A stretch of DNA of 46,353 nt from Dehalococcoidales bacterium (lineage in GTDB: Bacteria > Chloroflexota > Dehalococcoidia > Dehalococcoidales > RBG-16-60-22). Shown one piece after another: positions 36,831-46,266 of the stretch. A program made the translations under genes and the position numbers. The stretch lies in assembly GCA_016930185.1 (NCBI GenBank), contig JAFGHK010000019.1:1-46353 (forward strand), in the 5' to 3' direction. How positions within the stretch are numbered: the stretch's first letter is position 1; the number at the start of each line of letters is the position of its first letter. The notes beneath the pieces were generated by a model. It did no database searches. It was given only the letters and a program-made list of their open reading frames with translations, and was not told where the DNA came from.

Positions 36831-38510
36831 ATGGCTTCACAGGTATTCTACCGCAAATGGCGTCCGCAATCTCTGGGAGAAATCCTCGGGCAGGAGCACG
36901 TCACTAAGACGCTGTTGAACGCCCTGGCGAATGAAAAAGTATCCCATGCCTATCTCTTCTGCGGCCCGCGTGGCACCGGCAAAACGACCACCGCCCGCGC
37001 ACTCGCCAAGGCGGTTAACTGCCTCACCAATGGCAAGGGCGATTCCTGCAACACCTGCGAGATGTGCCAGTCCATCGCCGAGGGCAGGGCGCTCGACGTT
37101 ATCGAAGTGGACGCCGCCAGCAATACGGGCGTGGATGACATCCGCAACCTGCGGGAAAAGGTGAACTATGCCCCTAACCAGGCGCGTAAAAAGGTCTATA
37201 TCATCGATGAAGTCCACATGTTGAGCACCAGCGCCTCCAATGCCCTGCTGAAAACGCTGGAAGAGCCGCCGCCGCACGCCATCTTTATTCTGGCGACCAC
37301 CGAGGCGCATAAACTCCTGCCTACCATCCTCTCGCGCTGCCAGCGGTTCGATTTTCACCGTTATTCGCTGGACGACATGTTAAAAGTGCTTTCCCGTGTC
37401 TGCGAGGGTGAAGGCATTACCGCCGAGCCGGAAGCGCTTAAGCTAATCTCCAGGGCGGCAACGGGCAGCCTGCGGGACGCCCTTAACCTGTTACAGCAGC
37501 TAAACACTTCCTACGGCAATGACATCAAGCTCCAGCATGCGCAGGCACTACTGGGCATTTCCGGCGACCAGCGTTCCCGGGAACTGGTCGGCCATATCAT
37601 CGCCAAGGACGCCACCGCCGGAATTAACACCCTGAACAATGTCAATAACGACGGACTTGACCTGCGGCAGTTCCACAGGGAAGTCGTTGACTTTTTGCGA
37701 CTGCTATTGCTGGTCAAGACCGGCTCCGGCGAGTCGCTTGAACTGACCGCCGAAGATATTAAAGAGCTTAAAGAACTGGCTAATAAAGCATCCCTTTCGC
37801 AAATCTTGAAAGCCGTCAAGCGCTTTGGGCAGCTTGAGCTTAATTTGGATAATTATTCCACCCTGCCGCTGGAGCTGGCAATCGTCGATGCTACCCTGCC
37901 GGACGAAGAAGTCCGGGCAGAGCCCGTCCGCAAGGCAGCACCCGAACCGGCCGCTAAAAAGGCGGCGGCGCCTAAAGCCTCACCACCTCCTCCCAAATCC
38001 GAACCGGAACCAGCCCAACCGGAGGAGAAAAAAACCCCCGTCACAGAGCCTGCACCAGAATCTAGTCCCCCTGTGGCCAAAACACAACCTCCGTCAGAAT
38101 CCGGTCCCCCCAACGCCGAAACGCCTCCCGAAACCAAAACCGAGCCGGCAAAAGCGGATAATGACGCTATCACGAACGGCAGCCCCGTCGAGCAGCTGCA
38201 GGGACAGTGGAGCAAGATGATTACCGAGTCGCCGGACGGCATGGGCAGGACCCCGGCAGCCGCCCTGTTGCGGAGCGCCCGCCCCGTTTCTATTGAAAAC
38301 GACGTGCTGGTGGTGTCTTTCAAGCACCAGTACCATAAAGAAAAGATGGATATTCTTGAAAATCAGAAGATGGCCGAAAAAATCGTCAGCAGCTTCATGG
38401 GCCGTCCCTGCAAGGTGCGCTGTGTTTACGAGCACGAAAACAACCACCTGGTAAAAGCGGCCTTAAAAATGGGCGGGCAGGTCATCGAATCGGAGGGAAC
38501 ACATGAATAA
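36831..38510 (+). CDS. dnaX: DNA polymerase III subunit gamma/tau
   Basis: I set the start at 36831 (MASQVFYRKWRPQSLGEILG); an upstream in-frame ATG lies before the -10 element. The 559-residue protein has Walker A GPRGTGKT at 45-52, a four-Cys zinc site (C64, C73, C76, C79), Walker B with DEVH at 126-129, sensor 1 LATTEAHKL, and SRCQRFDFH. A Pro/Glu/Lys/Ala-rich disordered linker (about 375-450) connects to a C-terminal domain. It is the clamp-loader ATPase. The ybaB gene overlaps its end by 8 bases, beginning the dnaX-ybaB-recR cluster common in bacteria. Confidence 0.97.
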   Translation: MASQVFYRKWRPQSLGEILGQEHVTKTLLNALANEKVSHAYLFCGPRGTGKTTTARALAKAVNCLTNGKGDSCNTCEMCQSIAEGRALDVIEVDAASNTGVDDIRNLREKVNYAPNQARKKVYIIDEVHMLSTSASNALLKTLEEPPPHAIFILATTEAHKLLPTILSRCQRFDFHRYSLDDMLKVLSRVCEGEGITAEPEALKLISRAATGSLRDALNLLQQLNTSYGNDIKLQHAQALLGISGDQRSRELVGHIIAKDATAGINTLNNVNNDGLDLRQFHREVVDFLRLLLLVKTGSGESLELTAEDIKELKELANKASLSQILKAVKRFGQLELNLDNYSTLPLELAIVDATLPDEEVRAEPVRKAAPEPAAKKAAAPKASPPPPKSEPEPAQPEEKKTPVTEPAPESSPPVAKTQPPSESGPPNAETPPETKTEPAKADNDAITNGSPVEQLQGQWSKMITESPDGMGRTPAAALLRSARPVSIENDVLVVSFKHQYHKEKMDILENQKMAEKIVSSFMGRPCKVRCVYEHENNHLVKAALKMGGQVIESEGTHE

Positions 38511-38808
38511 ATTCATGATGCAGCAGGCACAGAAACTTCAGGCGCAGCTGGCAAAAGCGCAGGAAGAACTGGCCAATCTTAATGTGGAAGCAAGTTCCGG
38601 CGGCGGTATGGTGACCGTGGTCGTGAACGGCCAGATGCAGATACAGTCGGTGAAAATTTCTAAAGAAGTGGTCAACCCGGAAGAAGTGGAAATGCTGGAG
38701 GACCTGGTGCTGACCGCTGTGAAAGAAGCGCAGGCTAAGGCGCAGGAAGCCGCCGCGCAAAAGATGGGCGGCCTTACCGGCGGACTGAAAATACCCGGCT
38801 TGATGTAA
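38503..38808 (+). CDS. ybaB: YbaB/EbfC family nucleoid-associated protein
   Basis: The 101-residue protein begins [20 protein letters not shown], then has [20 protein letters not shown] and a helical end, the full YbaB pattern. It is a small dimeric DNA-binding protein. The start overlaps dnaX by 8 bases, with a GGAGGGAACAC ribosome-binding site inside dnaX. recR follows 11 bases later. Confidence 0.95.
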   Translation: MNKFMMQQAQKLQAQLAKAQEELANLNVEASSGGGMVTVVVNGQMQIQSVKISKEVVNPEEVEMLEDLVLTAVKEAQAKAQEAAAQKMGGLTGGLKIPGLM

Positions 38809-38819
38809 AAGGAGATTCA

Positions 38820-39437
38820 GTGTCGAAAGAAGAACCCGCCGTCCCCGCCACCGACGCCATCGGAAAGCTTGTGCAGGAGTTTTCCAAACTGCCCGGCATC
38901 GGGCCCAAGAGCGCCCAGCGTATTACCTTCCACCTCCTTCGCTCCCCGGAAGAAAAGGCTAAAGAACTCGCCGAGGCGCTTACTTCTCTTAAGCAGCGGG
39001 TCAACCTCTGCTCCATCTGCTGCAACGTCACCGAGAGCGACCCCTGCCCTATCTGTCGCAACAGCCAGCGCGATGCCGCTACGGTCTGCATCGTCGAGCA
39101 GCCGCAGGATATCCTGGCTATAGAGCACACGGGCGCTTATAAAGGACTTTATCACGTCCTCCACGGCGCGATTTCCCCCACCGAGGGTGTCGGCGCCGAT
39201 GACATACGCACGCGGGAACTACTGGCCCGACTCGACAACAACAGCGTCAATGAGGTCATCCTCGCCACCAACACCAACATGGAAGGCGAGCAGACCGCCA
39301 TGTACCTCTCCCGCATCATCACCCCCCTCGGCATCAAAGTCACCCGCCTCGCCCGCGGCCTCCCTTTCGGGACGGAGCTTGAGTACGCCGACGACATGAC
39401 GCTTACTCGCGCTTTAGAGGGAAGGCAGGAATTTTAG
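38820..39437 (+). CDS. recR: Recombination mediator protein RecR
   Basis: The 205-residue protein starts at GTG 38820, behind AAAGGAG. It has the helix-hairpin-helix [17 protein letters not shown], a C4 zinc finger ([16 protein letters not shown]), the Toprim segment [29 protein letters not shown] and [12 protein letters not shown]. It helps load RecA at gaps together with RecO, whose gene lies 0.6 kb downstream. Confidence 0.97.
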   Translation: MSKEEPAVPATDAIGKLVQEFSKLPGIGPKSAQRITFHLLRSPEEKAKELAEALTSLKQRVNLCSICCNVTESDPCPICRNSQRDAATVCIVEQPQDILAIEHTGAYKGLYHVLHGAISPTEGVGADDIRTRELLARLDNNSVNEVILATNTNMEGEQTAMYLSRIITPLGIKVTRLARGLPFGTELEYADDMTLTRALEGRQEF

Positions 39438-39467
39438 ACTCCCGGAAATTTACTCAAGAGATGAAAT

Positions 39468-40040
39468 ATGTCTTGGATACCATCCTTTGAAATCGGCGTC
39501 TGGAACGCCTGGCTGTTTATGATTATTTACCCCCTGCAGTGGCTGGCGGTGATTGTTGTCCCCAAACACGTCGCCGAGAGGACCAGCCATGCCCCGGAAA
39601 TAATCACAACCCGGCAGGACAGGATTATGTCGTTTTTCACTCAGGGACTGTGGATAGTCGCCACGCTTTATTCCATTTTCGTGCCGTTCCAGGTCGGCAC
39701 CCCCTGGCTGTGGACGGGGCTGGTCTTGTTCGTCGTCGGTCTGTTAACCCTCATTCTGGCAACACTTACCGTCGCCAGCACGCCTAAGGATAAACCGTTC
39801 ACCTCCGGAGTTTATCGCTACTCACGTCACCCGATGTACCTTTCCATGATTTTCGTTTATCTCGGCGTAAGCGTCGCCGCCGCTTCATGGTTGTTTTTTG
39901 TAATTACCATGGCTACCTTTTTCCTGCAAAGCTACCAGATGTCTAAAGAGGAAAGGTCCTGCCTCGATATTTTCGGAAACGCTTATCGCGATTACATGGA
40001 CATCACCCCCAGGTGGATTGGCTTACCGAAAACGCGCTAA
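39468..40040 (+). CDS. Isoprenylcysteine carboxyl methyltransferase-like membrane protein
   Basis: The 190-residue protein has about five predicted helices. The C-terminal half carries the ICMT/PEMT signature: FTSGVYRYSRHPMYLSMI, then a late glutamate pair in SKEERSCLDIFGNAYRDYM, which in the family binds S-adenosylmethionine and substrate. Bacterial members methylate small or lipid-like molecules; this one's substrate is unknown. It sits between recR and recO, 30 bases after the former and 8 before the latter, so it is probably co-transcribed. Confidence 0.85.
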   Translation: MSWIPSFEIGVWNAWLFMIIYPLQWLAVIVVPKHVAERTSHAPEIITTRQDRIMSFFTQGLWIVATLYSIFVPFQVGTPWLWTGLVLFVVGLLTLILATLTVASTPKDKPFTSGVYRYSRHPMYLSMIFVYLGVSVAAASWLFFVITMATFFLQSYQMSKEERSCLDIFGNAYRDYMDITPRWIGLPKTR

Positions 40041-40048
40041 AATAGACT

Positions 40049-40834
40049 ATGCCAGACCCGCGCGAATACCAAACGGAAGCCATCGTTATAAAAAAGACGA
40101 AGCTGGGAGAAGCGGACAGTATCCTCACCTTCTTTACCCCCCGTCTTGGTAAAATCCAGGGCTTCGCTAAAAGCCTGCGCAAGCCAAAGAGCAAGATGGC
40201 GGGGCATCTTGAGCTCCTCACCCACAGCACCGTGTCTTTCTCGCGGGGGCGGGGCAACATCCCCACGATTACCGGCGCGCAGACCATCAACAGCTTCATG
40301 CCGCTTAAGAACGACCTCTGGCTGACGTCCTGCGGTCTTTACACCATCGAGCTTGTCCACCAGTTCACCGCCGAGCACCAGGAAAATTACGGTATTTTTG
40401 AACTTCTGGCGGATACACTCGCCGGACTCTGCGAGGTGGAAAATAAAGAGCTCGTCCTGCGCTACTTCGAGATGCACCTGCTGGAAAGCGCTGGTTACCG
40501 TCCCCAGCTGCGACAGTGCATAACCTGCCACCGCGCTTTAGACCCCGCCACCAACTATTTCAGCCCCGCCGCCGGAGGCCTGCTCTGCCCCGATTGTAAT
40601 CTTAACCAGCCGTTCTCTTATCCCCTCTCCCTAAACGCCCAGAAAGTCCTGCGGCTCTTGCAGGGTGAGGACTTTACCGCCACCGCCCGTGTTAAAATCG
40701 ACGCCGACCTGGAGCGTGAAATGGAAAACGTTATCAGCGGCTACCTGAAATACCTGCTGGAAAAAGAGGTTAAGTCCGCCGCCTGGCTTGACACCTTAAG
40801 GGAACAAAGACTTCAATTTAAACGCCCAATTTAA
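40049..40834 (+). CDS. recO: DNA repair protein RecO
   Basis: The 261-residue protein has an N-terminal OB fold (YQTEAIVIKKTKLGEADSIL ... FFTPRLGKIQGFAKSLRKPK) and a helical C-terminal domain with a four-cysteine zinc site (CITCHRALD ... LLCPDC). RecO anneals strands and, with RecR, replaces SSB by RecA. It starts 8 bases after the methyltransferase stop and is convergent with serS (12 bases between stops). Confidence 0.95.
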   Translation: MPDPREYQTEAIVIKKTKLGEADSILTFFTPRLGKIQGFAKSLRKPKSKMAGHLELLTHSTVSFSRGRGNIPTITGAQTINSFMPLKNDLWLTSCGLYTIELVHQFTAEHQENYGIFELLADTLAGLCEVENKELVLRYFEMHLLESAGYRPQLRQCITCHRALDPATNYFSPAAGGLLCPDCNLNQPFSYPLSLNAQKVLRLLQGEDFTATARVKIDADLEREMENVISGYLKYLLEKEVKSAAWLDTLREQRLQFKRPI

Positions 40835-40846
40835 AGTTAAAAAACT

Positions 40847-42085
40847 CTACTTGATTACCTTCGCCCCGACGTACTTCTGCAGCACCTCCGGCACGGCAAT
40901 CGAGCCGTCCGCCTGCTGGTAGTTCTCCATGATGGCAATCATTATCCGCGGCAACGCCAGCCCGGAGCCGTTGAGCGTATGGACGAACTGGGGCTTGGCT
41001 TCCGGTTCCGGACGGTACCTTACGTTGGTCCTCCGCGCCTGGAAGTCCCCGCAGCTGGAGCAGGAGCTCACCTCGAGCCATTCGCCGCAGCCGGGCGACC
41101 ATACGTCGATGTCGTAAGACTTGTTTGCTGCGAAGCTTACTTCGCCGATGCAGAGCAGCCGCACGCGGTAGGCCAGTCCCAGCTTTTGACAGACATCCTC
41201 GGCGTCGTGCAGCAGCTTCTCCAGCTCGTCGTTTGATGTATCAGGTGTCACGAACTTGTAAAGCTCCACCTTATCGAACTGGTGGCCTCTCTTGATGCCT
41301 CGTGTGTCCTTGCCGGCCGACATCTTCTCGCGGCGGAAACAGGCAGTGTAAGCGCAGTAGTAAAGGGGAAGTTCTTCGGCGGGTAGGATTTCATCGCGGT
41401 GGAGGTTAGTCAGGGGTATCTCCGCCGTGCCGACGAACCAGTAGTCCTCCTCGGCGTCGTGATAGATATTATCGGCGAGCTTGGGTAGCTGCCCCGCCCC
41501 CACCATGCACTCTCTTTTCACCATGTAGGGCGGGTATATTTCCTGATAGCCGTGCTTTTGAGTGTGCAGGTCGAGGAAAAAGGTAATTAAGGCACGCTGC
41601 AGTCGTGCACCCATGCCCTTGAGCACGTAAAATCGTGAGCCGGAAAGCTTAACTCCCCTCTCGAAGTCTATAATATTCAGTTTCTCCCCCAGCGTCCAGT
41701 GCGGCTTTGCCTCGAAGCTTAATTGCCTGGGCTCGCCCCAGGTACTCACGGTGACGTTATCGCAGTCGTCCTTACCGGTAGGCACGTCGGGCTGGGGAAT
41801 ATTGGGGATCTGTAATAAAAGTTCCTGGAGTTGGCCGTCGATTTTCTTGACTTCTTCCTCTAGTTCCTGTATCTCGGCGCGCAGGGCGCGGCCCCTTTCC
41901 TGGGCTTTTTCTCTTTCCTTGGAGACGGCTTTTCTTTCCTGCCGCAGTGCGTCCAGCTTGCCGATGTTCCGGCGGCGCTCGGTATCCAGGCGCAGGACTT
42001 CATCAACCGGGGCGCTGTCATTTCGGTCTTTAACGGCTTTTTTCACCAGGTCGGGATTTTCTCTTATTATTTTTATATCGAGCAT
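40847..42085 (-). CDS. serS: Seryl-tRNA synthetase
   Basis: The 412-residue class II enzyme begins MLDIKIIRENPDLVKKAVKD. Its N-terminal arm is the long antiparallel coiled coil typical of SerRS (about 30-100). The catalytic core has GAGQLPKL, the serine-binding TAEIPLTNLH, motif 2 CFRREKMSAGKDTRGIKRGH, QFDKVELYKF, and motif 3 NGSGLALPRIMIAIMENYQ. It charges tRNA-Ser; a tRNA-Ser gene lies at the end of this window. Its ATG is 4 bases from the lysS stop, so the two are translated from one message. Confidence 0.98.
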   Translation of the reverse strand: MLDIKIIRENPDLVKKAVKDRNDSAPVDEVLRLDTERRRNIGKLDALRQERKAVSKEREKAQERGRALRAEIQELEEEVKKIDGQLQELLLQIPNIPQPDVPTGKDDCDNVTVSTWGEPRQLSFEAKPHWTLGEKLNIIDFERGVKLSGSRFYVLKGMGARLQRALITFFLDLHTQKHGYQEIYPPYMVKRECMVGAGQLPKLADNIYHDAEEDYWFVGTAEIPLTNLHRDEILPAEELPLYYCAYTACFRREKMSAGKDTRGIKRGHQFDKVELYKFVTPDTSNDELEKLLHDAEDVCQKLGLAYRVRLLCIGEVSFAANKSYDIDVWSPGCGEWLEVSSCSSCGDFQARRTNVRYRPEPEAKPQFVHTLNGSGLALPRIMIAIMENYQQADGSIAVPEVLQKYVGAKVIK

Positions 42086-42089
42086 TGGC

Positions 42090-43568
42090 TTATTCCTCTT
42101 TCTCCCTCAACTGGGGGAAGAGTATGACCTCCCTGATGGACGCCTGGTTGGTCAGCAGCATTACCAGCCTGTCGATTCCGATGCCCAGTCCGCCGGTGGG
42201 AGGCAGGCCGTATTCCAGCGCCGTCAAAAAGTCCTCGTCGATGGTCCATTTTTCTTCGTCATGGCCGTGGCGTTCCTGCATCTGCTCGACAAATCTCTCC
42301 CGCTGCAGGATGGGGTCGTTAAGCTCGGAATAGGCGTTGCCCAGTTCCATCCCGCCGGCGTAGGGCTGAAAACGCTCGACCACCCGCTCCTCGCCGGGCC
42401 TGTTTTTCGCCAGAGGCGACATGGAGACCGGGTAATCGTAAACGAAGGTCGGCTGGATAAGCCTGGGGCGCACGAATGTCTTGAGCAGCTCATCTACCAG
42501 CTTGGCCCAGTTTTTCTGGGGGTCCACTTCCTTCATCACGGAGCGCATTTTCTCACGCAGTCCGTCCGCGGTGGGGTACTTCACGTAGTCGATGCCGCTG
42601 TATTCCTTAACGGCGTCGCGTAGTGTGATACGCCGCCACGGCGGCGAAATCTTGACGGTATCTTTACCGTACTTGACTTCCTTCTTGCCGAGCACCTGCT
42701 GCGCCACGTAGGCTACCATTTGCTCCACCATCGTCATCACATCCGTATAGTCGGCGTAAGCCTCGTAGCTTTCCAACATGGTGAACTCCGGGTGGTGCTC
42801 GGAGTCGATGCCCTCGTTGCGGAAGTCGCTCCCTATCTCATATACCTTGTCGAACCCGCCCACGATAAGCCTCTTCAGATGTAATTCCTTGGCGATGCGC
42901 AGGTACAGGTCGCGGTCGAAGACATTATGGTGGGTGATAAAGGGGGCGGCTAAAGCTCCGCCCGCCGCTGACTGCAATATCGGCGTTTCCACCTCGATAA
43001 AGCCTCGCTTGTCGAGGAACTGGCGTATCGCGGCGATAATCCGACTGCGCGTTTTGAAAATGTCCTTGACTCCCGTGTTGGCGATGAGGTCGATATAACG
43101 TTGTCTATAGCGAATCTCGGTATCGCTCAAGCCGTGCCATTTTTCCGGCAGCGGCCGCAACGACTTCGCCAGCAGGGTAAACCCGGCGACGGATATCGTG
43201 GGTTCGCCGGTGCGGGTACGCAACAGCTTGCCCTCCACCCCGATAATATCCCCGATATCCAGGTCTTTGAACAATTCCATTTCCGCTTCTTTATAATTGA
43301 CAGTCTGGAACAACAACTGTATCTTGCCGGAGATGTCGCGGATATCCATGAAAGATGCCTTGCCCATTTTCCTTATGGCGGTAATCCGCCCGGCCACACT
43401 CACCTTTTTGCCTTCCCCACCCCCCTTTTGCTTGTCCAGCAGTTCGATAGCTTCACCCGTCGTATGGGTCTGGGTAAAGCGGTGGGGGTAAGGATTTACG
43501 CCGCGCCCGCGCAGACGCTCCAGTTTCTGCTTTCTCTGCTTAAAAATATTATCTAACTTCGATGCCAT
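42090..43568 (-). CDS. lysS: Lysyl-tRNA synthetase, class II
   Basis: The 492-residue protein has an N-terminal OB-fold anticodon domain (VSVAGRITAIRKMGKASFMD) and a class II catalytic core. This carries motif 1 around FIEVETPILQ, motif 2 IGSDFRNEGID, EFTMLESYEAYADY and motif 3 GGLGIGIDRLVM. It charges tRNA-Lys. It is the first gene of the lysS-serS pair. The start ATG at 43568 lacks a strong ribosome-binding site. Confidence 0.98.
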   Translation of the reverse strand: MASKLDNIFKQRKQKLERLRGRGVNPYPHRFTQTHTTGEAIELLDKQKGGGEGKKVSVAGRITAIRKMGKASFMDIRDISGKIQLLFQTVNYKEAEMELFKDLDIGDIIGVEGKLLRTRTGEPTISVAGFTLLAKSLRPLPEKWHGLSDTEIRYRQRYIDLIANTGVKDIFKTRSRIIAAIRQFLDKRGFIEVETPILQSAAGGALAAPFITHHNVFDRDLYLRIAKELHLKRLIVGGFDKVYEIGSDFRNEGIDSEHHPEFTMLESYEAYADYTDVMTMVEQMVAYVAQQVLGKKEVKYGKDTVKISPPWRRITLRDAVKEYSGIDYVKYPTADGLREKMRSVMKEVDPQKNWAKLVDELLKTFVRPRLIQPTFVYDYPVSMSPLAKNRPGEERVVERFQPYAGGMELGNAYSELNDPILQRERFVEQMQERHGHDEEKWTIDEDFLTALEYGLPPTGGLGIGIDRLVMLLTNQASIREVILFPQLREKEE

Positions 43569-43734
43569 ATTTTCCCTTGCCTGTATAAAATTTAAGTCCC
43601 CCCTGTTTTTCCGGGGCTGGTTACGACTAATTATAAGTTATCCGCGCATTATGGTAAAGGGCAAGATGTCATTATTAAATATTACGGGTGGAAATCATCA
43701 AAAAATGGTGCAGCAATCTTTTCAATATTTCCGC

Positions 43735-43763
43735 TTGACACAATTGATGTTTTCCTATATTAT
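43735..43763 (+). promoter_or_regulatory. Consensus promoter of the 127-aa membrane protein gene
   Basis: A perfect TTGACA (43735-43740), 17 bases, then TATTAT (43758-43763), with GGGAGG before the ATG at 43806. Confidence 0.78.
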
Positions 43764-43805
43764 ACCTAGTAATTCTATGTATTTCGATAAGGGAGGTATC
43801 ATTTA

Positions 43806-44189
43806 ATGCGTGTACTTGGAGCAATCGTCATCATTCTTGGCCTGGCAACTCTTGTCTTCGGAATTATCTTTATCCCCCAGGCAAATGCAGGCGAACAGGA
43901 AATCGCCGACACTGTCGCACCCCTGACTCTTGATGAAGTAAGCGAAAAATATGACGCGGTAGTCGTTAAATATGACCAGATAAAAATGGCGGAAGAACCT
44001 GCAATACAGGCGGGGACAGCCGGCCCCAGTTCCATGTATAACTACCTTGGCCAGCAGAGGGCCTTACTCGGCCTGGCTAAAGCCAGCATGGGCACCACCG
44101 CCTTCATCCGCATGATGGGTATTGTAAGTATCTTTATCGGCGCAGGCCTGATCATGACTGGTGTGGTACTGGTCCGGAAAACCTCGTAA
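43806..44189 (+). CDS. Two-helix membrane protein of unknown function (127 aa)
   Basis: The product has one hydrophobic helix at each end (VLGAIVIILGLATLVFGIIF and GIVSIFIGAGLIMTGVVLV). They enclose an ~75-residue acidic domain (EQEIADTVAPLTLDEVSEKY ... YNYLGQQRALLGLAKA) that should lie outside the membrane. The segment IIFIPQANAGEQ looks partly like a signal cleavage site, but the opposite helix argues for an anchored hairpin protein. It is monocistronic, with consensus promoter, strong GGGAGG and strong terminator, so it is probably well expressed. No family recognised. Confidence 0.75.
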   Translation: MRVLGAIVIILGLATLVFGIIFIPQANAGEQEIADTVAPLTLDEVSEKYDAVVVKYDQIKMAEEPAIQAGTAGPSSMYNYLGQQRALLGLAKASMGTTAFIRMMGIVSIFIGAGLIMTGVVLVRKTS

Positions 44190-44230
44190 AAATATTAAAT
44201 AATAAGTAATATTTAATAACGAGAATTATG

Positions 44231-44285
44231 CCCCATCGACGGAAAAAGGTTAAATACAGCCGTTCCGCCGATGGGGTGTTTTTTG
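44231..44285 (+). terminator. Intrinsic terminator after the membrane protein gene
   Basis: CCCCATCG and CGATGGGG form the stem base, with inner ACGG/CCGT-type pairing. TG and a run of six T follow. Confidence 0.85.
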
Positions 44286-44351
44286 CTATATGGCAATATT
44301 TCTCTAAACCCCTGTATATTACCACTTGATAGTTAATACAGGAGTACATTC

Positions 44352-44630
44352 ATGGAAACAAAGCAGTATGAAGTAGTCATCAAGCTGATAGCCAACGACC
44401 AGCCCTGCCATTGCGGCCATAAAATCGGCGACGAATGGGTCTTCCGCTACTTCACGCCGCCCGATATGTGCAGCCTGGCCTATAACGCCCTTTATCCCGC
44501 CGCCCTGGCGTTAAGCGTTGGTGGGACTTTTCCCTGGCAGGAAGACCCGGATGTGCTGATTCTTTCCTGCCCGGATGCCGAGGTGAAGAATGTTTTTGAG
44601 CTCCGCCGCCGACCCATCAATGTGAAATAG
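44352..44630 (+). CDS. TIGR04076 family protein, copy 2
   Basis: This 92-residue protein is a paralogue of the 20820 gene. It has CHCGHKIGDEWVF (with an extra Cys before the HK motif), PPDMCSLAYNALYP, GGTFPW and a closing SCPDAEVKNVFELRR. The shared frame of C, H, M-C and C-P-D residues suggests a conserved metal or cofactor site in the family. It stands alone with AGGAGT before the ATG, convergent with the KamA-like gene. Confidence 0.85.
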   Translation: METKQYEVVIKLIANDQPCHCGHKIGDEWVFRYFTPPDMCSLAYNALYPAALALSVGGTFPWQEDPDVLILSCPDAEVKNVFELRRRPINVK

Positions 44631-44676
44631 ATATCATTCAGCCGTAAATAATTAACCGGGAGATACAATCGACTTA

Positions 44677-46002
44677 CTAGTAAACCGGTTCCTTTTCTCC
44701 CGGCATCAGGATACTATCGAGCTCGTCCTGGAAGAAGAACTTCTCTTCCCCGAAGGCCGGCTTCAAATCGTCGAACCAGGCTGCGTTCTCGTCATAAGCC
44801 GCGAAGAAAGGCCGGTGTACCCAGTCAGAGTTCCTCCCCTGTATCATACGGAGAACGAACACTTTTTCTCCCCGCACCTCTGCCACGCCCAGCACCTGCA
44901 CTTTCCCCGGCAGGCAGGACATTACCGGACCTCTTACTGTCCGGCATAGGCCGCTGACAGAATTGTAGGCTTTCCTGAATATTTGCCAGATTTCGGCCAG
45001 GGGTATATGGAAATATTCCTGCGGCCCGGTGTCCCTGGCAACGAACATATAGTAGGGGATGCAGTTAAGCGCGACCTGCCTACGCCAGAGTTCCGCCCAG
45101 CTTTCGGATGAATCGTTGATGTGCCGCAGGATGGGCGACTGTGTTCTTATCATCGCACCCGTTTCAAGTATTTTACCGATTGCTTCCTTAACGACATCTG
45201 TTTCCAACTCAACCGGGTGATTGAAGTGCGCCATAAATGCCAGGTGCTTGCCGGACTTCCTTACCTTTTTAAACAGGTTTAACAGGATATCGGCGTCATT
45301 ATCGGTTACGAACTTGTAAGGCCAGTAGGTTAAAGCCCTGGTGCCGATGCGTATCGTGCGAAGGTGGGGAATGTCCTTGGAGAGCAGGGGCTCGATATAT
45401 CCCGCCAGCAGCTCCGCCTTCATAATCAGCGGGTCGCCCCCGGTGAATAGCACGTCGGTTATTTCGGGATGGGCCTTAACGTAGTGCGCCAGCAATTCTA
45501 TCTCCCGTGTCGATATCTTCAGCTCTTCCATACCGGCGAACTGCGGCCAGCGGAAACAAAAGGTGCAAATCGCGTGGCATATCTGTGCTTGTGCGGCAAA
45601 AAACAGTACCGTTTCCGAGTACTTGTGCTGTATGCCGAAAAGCTTCTCCCCCTCAAAAATGGGCATATTGTATTGAAGTTGCCCGGCGGGGTGCGGGTTC
45701 AGCCGCAGCCTTATCTCGTTCGCCGCTTCCTTAATCGCCTGGCTGTCCGCCCCGGAATCGTATAAAGCTTCTATCTTTTTATAGTCCTCCGGTTTCAGCA
45801 TCTCTTTCTGCGGAAAAGTCGTAATGAATAACGGGTCGTTGGGAATATTCGACCAGTCGATTAGCTGCTCGACCACGTAATTATTCGTTTTGAAAGGCAG
45901 CACCGAGCCGACAACCTCAATGCTCTTTTGCTGTTCTTTAGAGAGCTTGGCAATCTGCGGTAGGTTCCTGAAATTATGCAGTGTATAAGCCTTGTATTGC
46001 AT
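44677..46002 (-). CDS. KamA-family radical SAM protein, divergent
   Basis: The 441-residue protein has the radical-SAM cluster motif CHAICTFC in a KamA-like frame (DVLFTGGDPLIMKAELL, IRIGTRALTYWPYKF, FMAHFNHPVE). It differs from the 11701 enzyme: the region of the substrate aspartates reads YYMFVARDTGPQEYFHIP, and the PLP lysine segment is changed to GPVMSCLPGKVQV. It may use another substrate or no PLP; the last ~60 residues are an extra C-terminal extension. AAGGAGGT lies just before the ATG. A long divergent intergenic region separates it from tRNA-Ser. Confidence 0.82.
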   Translation of the reverse strand: MQYKAYTLHNFRNLPQIAKLSKEQQKSIEVVGSVLPFKTNNYVVEQLIDWSNIPNDPLFITTFPQKEMLKPEDYKKIEALYDSGADSQAIKEAANEIRLRLNPHPAGQLQYNMPIFEGEKLFGIQHKYSETVLFFAAQAQICHAICTFCFRWPQFAGMEELKISTREIELLAHYVKAHPEITDVLFTGGDPLIMKAELLAGYIEPLLSKDIPHLRTIRIGTRALTYWPYKFVTDNDADILLNLFKKVRKSGKHLAFMAHFNHPVELETDVVKEAIGKILETGAMIRTQSPILRHINDSSESWAELWRRQVALNCIPYYMFVARDTGPQEYFHIPLAEIWQIFRKAYNSVSGLCRTVRGPVMSCLPGKVQVLGVAEVRGEKVFVLRMIQGRNSDWVHRPFFAAYDENAAWFDDLKPAFGEEKFFFQDELDSILMPGEKEPVY

Positions 46003-46225
46003 ACCGCTACCTCCTTTTCAGTCAACTGAACAGACGGCATACGTATTCAGTTAAGTCTTTGCGTTGATTGGTATAGTATGAAGAATCGGGGATATTTGAA
46101 CGACTGCGTATTAACGGCAGTCCATTGGATACCTTATTATGTTTTTAGCGATTTGTCAATATTTAAAGTAGCATTTTCCCTGCCGAATACTCTTTATGTC
46201 AAGCGGTCGTGCGGTAACTCGCCCT

Positions 46226-46254
46226 TTGACGTGATATCCCCCACCAAGTATAAT
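46226..46254 (+). promoter_or_regulatory. Promoter of tRNA-Ser
   Basis: TTGACG (46226-46231), 17-base spacer, perfect TATAAT (46249-46254). Predicted start is about 6 bases before the tRNA. Confidence 0.78.
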
Positions 46255-46266
46255 TAACCAGTTGAC

